Source of the DNA: Methylobacter sp.
GTDB taxonomy: Bacteria; Pseudomonadota; Gammaproteobacteria; Methylococcales; Methylomonadaceae
NCBI GenBank assembly: GCA_030653985.1
Contig: JAURYJ010000012.1
Span: 1 to 34,006, forward strand
Length of the DNA: 34,006 nt
Direction of reading: 5' to 3'
Both the position numbers and the translations under genes were made by a program. Under the pieces are notes generated by a model. The model did no database searches. It saw only the letters and a list, made by a program, of their open reading frames with translations, and was not told the DNA's origin. Positions 33,867 to 34,006 of this stretch are shown here, one piece after another (the first letter of the stretch is position 1; each line of letters opens with the position of its first letter).

Positions 33867-34006
33867 TTGACATCCTCCCCCACATGAAGGAAGGGGATTC
33901 CTAGTTTCCTAAGAGTGAGTATGTATCGCTACTGCTCACTGGTTTCTGCTGCTGACGGCATTACTGCACCGTTCACTTCACAGACTAGCCCCGTCTGCCC
34001 GACGGT
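33867..34006 (-). mobile_element. Right end of an IS200/IS605 (TnpB) element, cut by the window edge
   Basis: On the minus strand these 140 bp align with 31617-31759. They show the same gacggggctagtctgtgaag core, agcagcagaaac, ccccttccttca hairpin and terminal gaggatgtcaa. A tnpB gene, if present, would lie beyond the right edge on the minus strand, ending near 34000. The candidate guide is the minus-strand sequence that continues leftwards from 33866 (gatagagcaggtttcc). Confidence 0.65.

Overview
The window looks like chromosomal DNA of a free-living gammaproteobacterium. The support is the glyQ-glyS-gmhB-plsC block (an arrangement I know from pseudomonads and xanthomonads), a DusA-type tRNA-dihydrouridine synthase, PurT, a YchJ protein, and a FimT/PilW/PilX/PilV minor-pilin operon. 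The density of short dispersed palindromes and the base composition remind me of Methylococcales genomes, but nothing here proves that assignment. No rRNA, tRNA or CRISPR array was recognised.

Layout. (1) 219-6011, minus strand: a tightly packed fatty-acid operon encoding an acyltransferase/alpha-beta-hydrolase fusion, a thiolase and a hydroxyacyl-CoA dehydrogenase/enoyl-CoA hydratase. (2) 6211-7164: a glycerophosphodiester phosphodiesterase carrying an in-frame repeat insertion. (3) 7272-11942: a complete tripartite drug-efflux locus, with emrAB-like genes divergent from tetR-tolC-like genes and a perfect operator-like palindrome between them. (4) 12006-12461: a bacterioferritin-like protein. 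(5) 12739-17200: glyQ-glyS-gmhB-plsC, followed by a small lipoprotein and ychJ. (6) 18361-20890: an unstable region with a PemK/MazF-like toxin-antitoxin pair, a decayed duplicate of the ychJ 5' end, several palindromic repeats and an intact Tn5-like IS4-family element. (7) 20926-24689: the minor-pilin operon, divergent from a type IV pilin gene. (8) 24751-31191: dusA, folE, hemH, a membrane-anchored MutS-like ATPase overlapping purT, and a lytic transglycosylase. (9) 31192-34006: a cytochrome b561-like gene overlapping dgt, flanked by two inward-facing copies of what looks like the right end / omega-RNA region of IS200/IS605 (TnpB) elements.

The most unusual theme is repeats acting as coding sequence. 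A 49-bp perfect palindrome sits in frame inside the beta-oxidation dehydrogenase. Two 96-bp (32-codon) repeat units sit in frame between two active-site motifs of the phosphodiesterase, and part of that unit recurs exactly in an intergenic region 24 kb away. Together with at least ten intergenic palindromes, this suggests an active small-repeat family that tolerates insertion into genes, comparable in principle to the Rickettsia palindromic elements. The second theme is an apparent orphan omega-RNA module without a tnpB gene beside it.

All functional calls come from reading motifs by eye. No alignment or database search was run.
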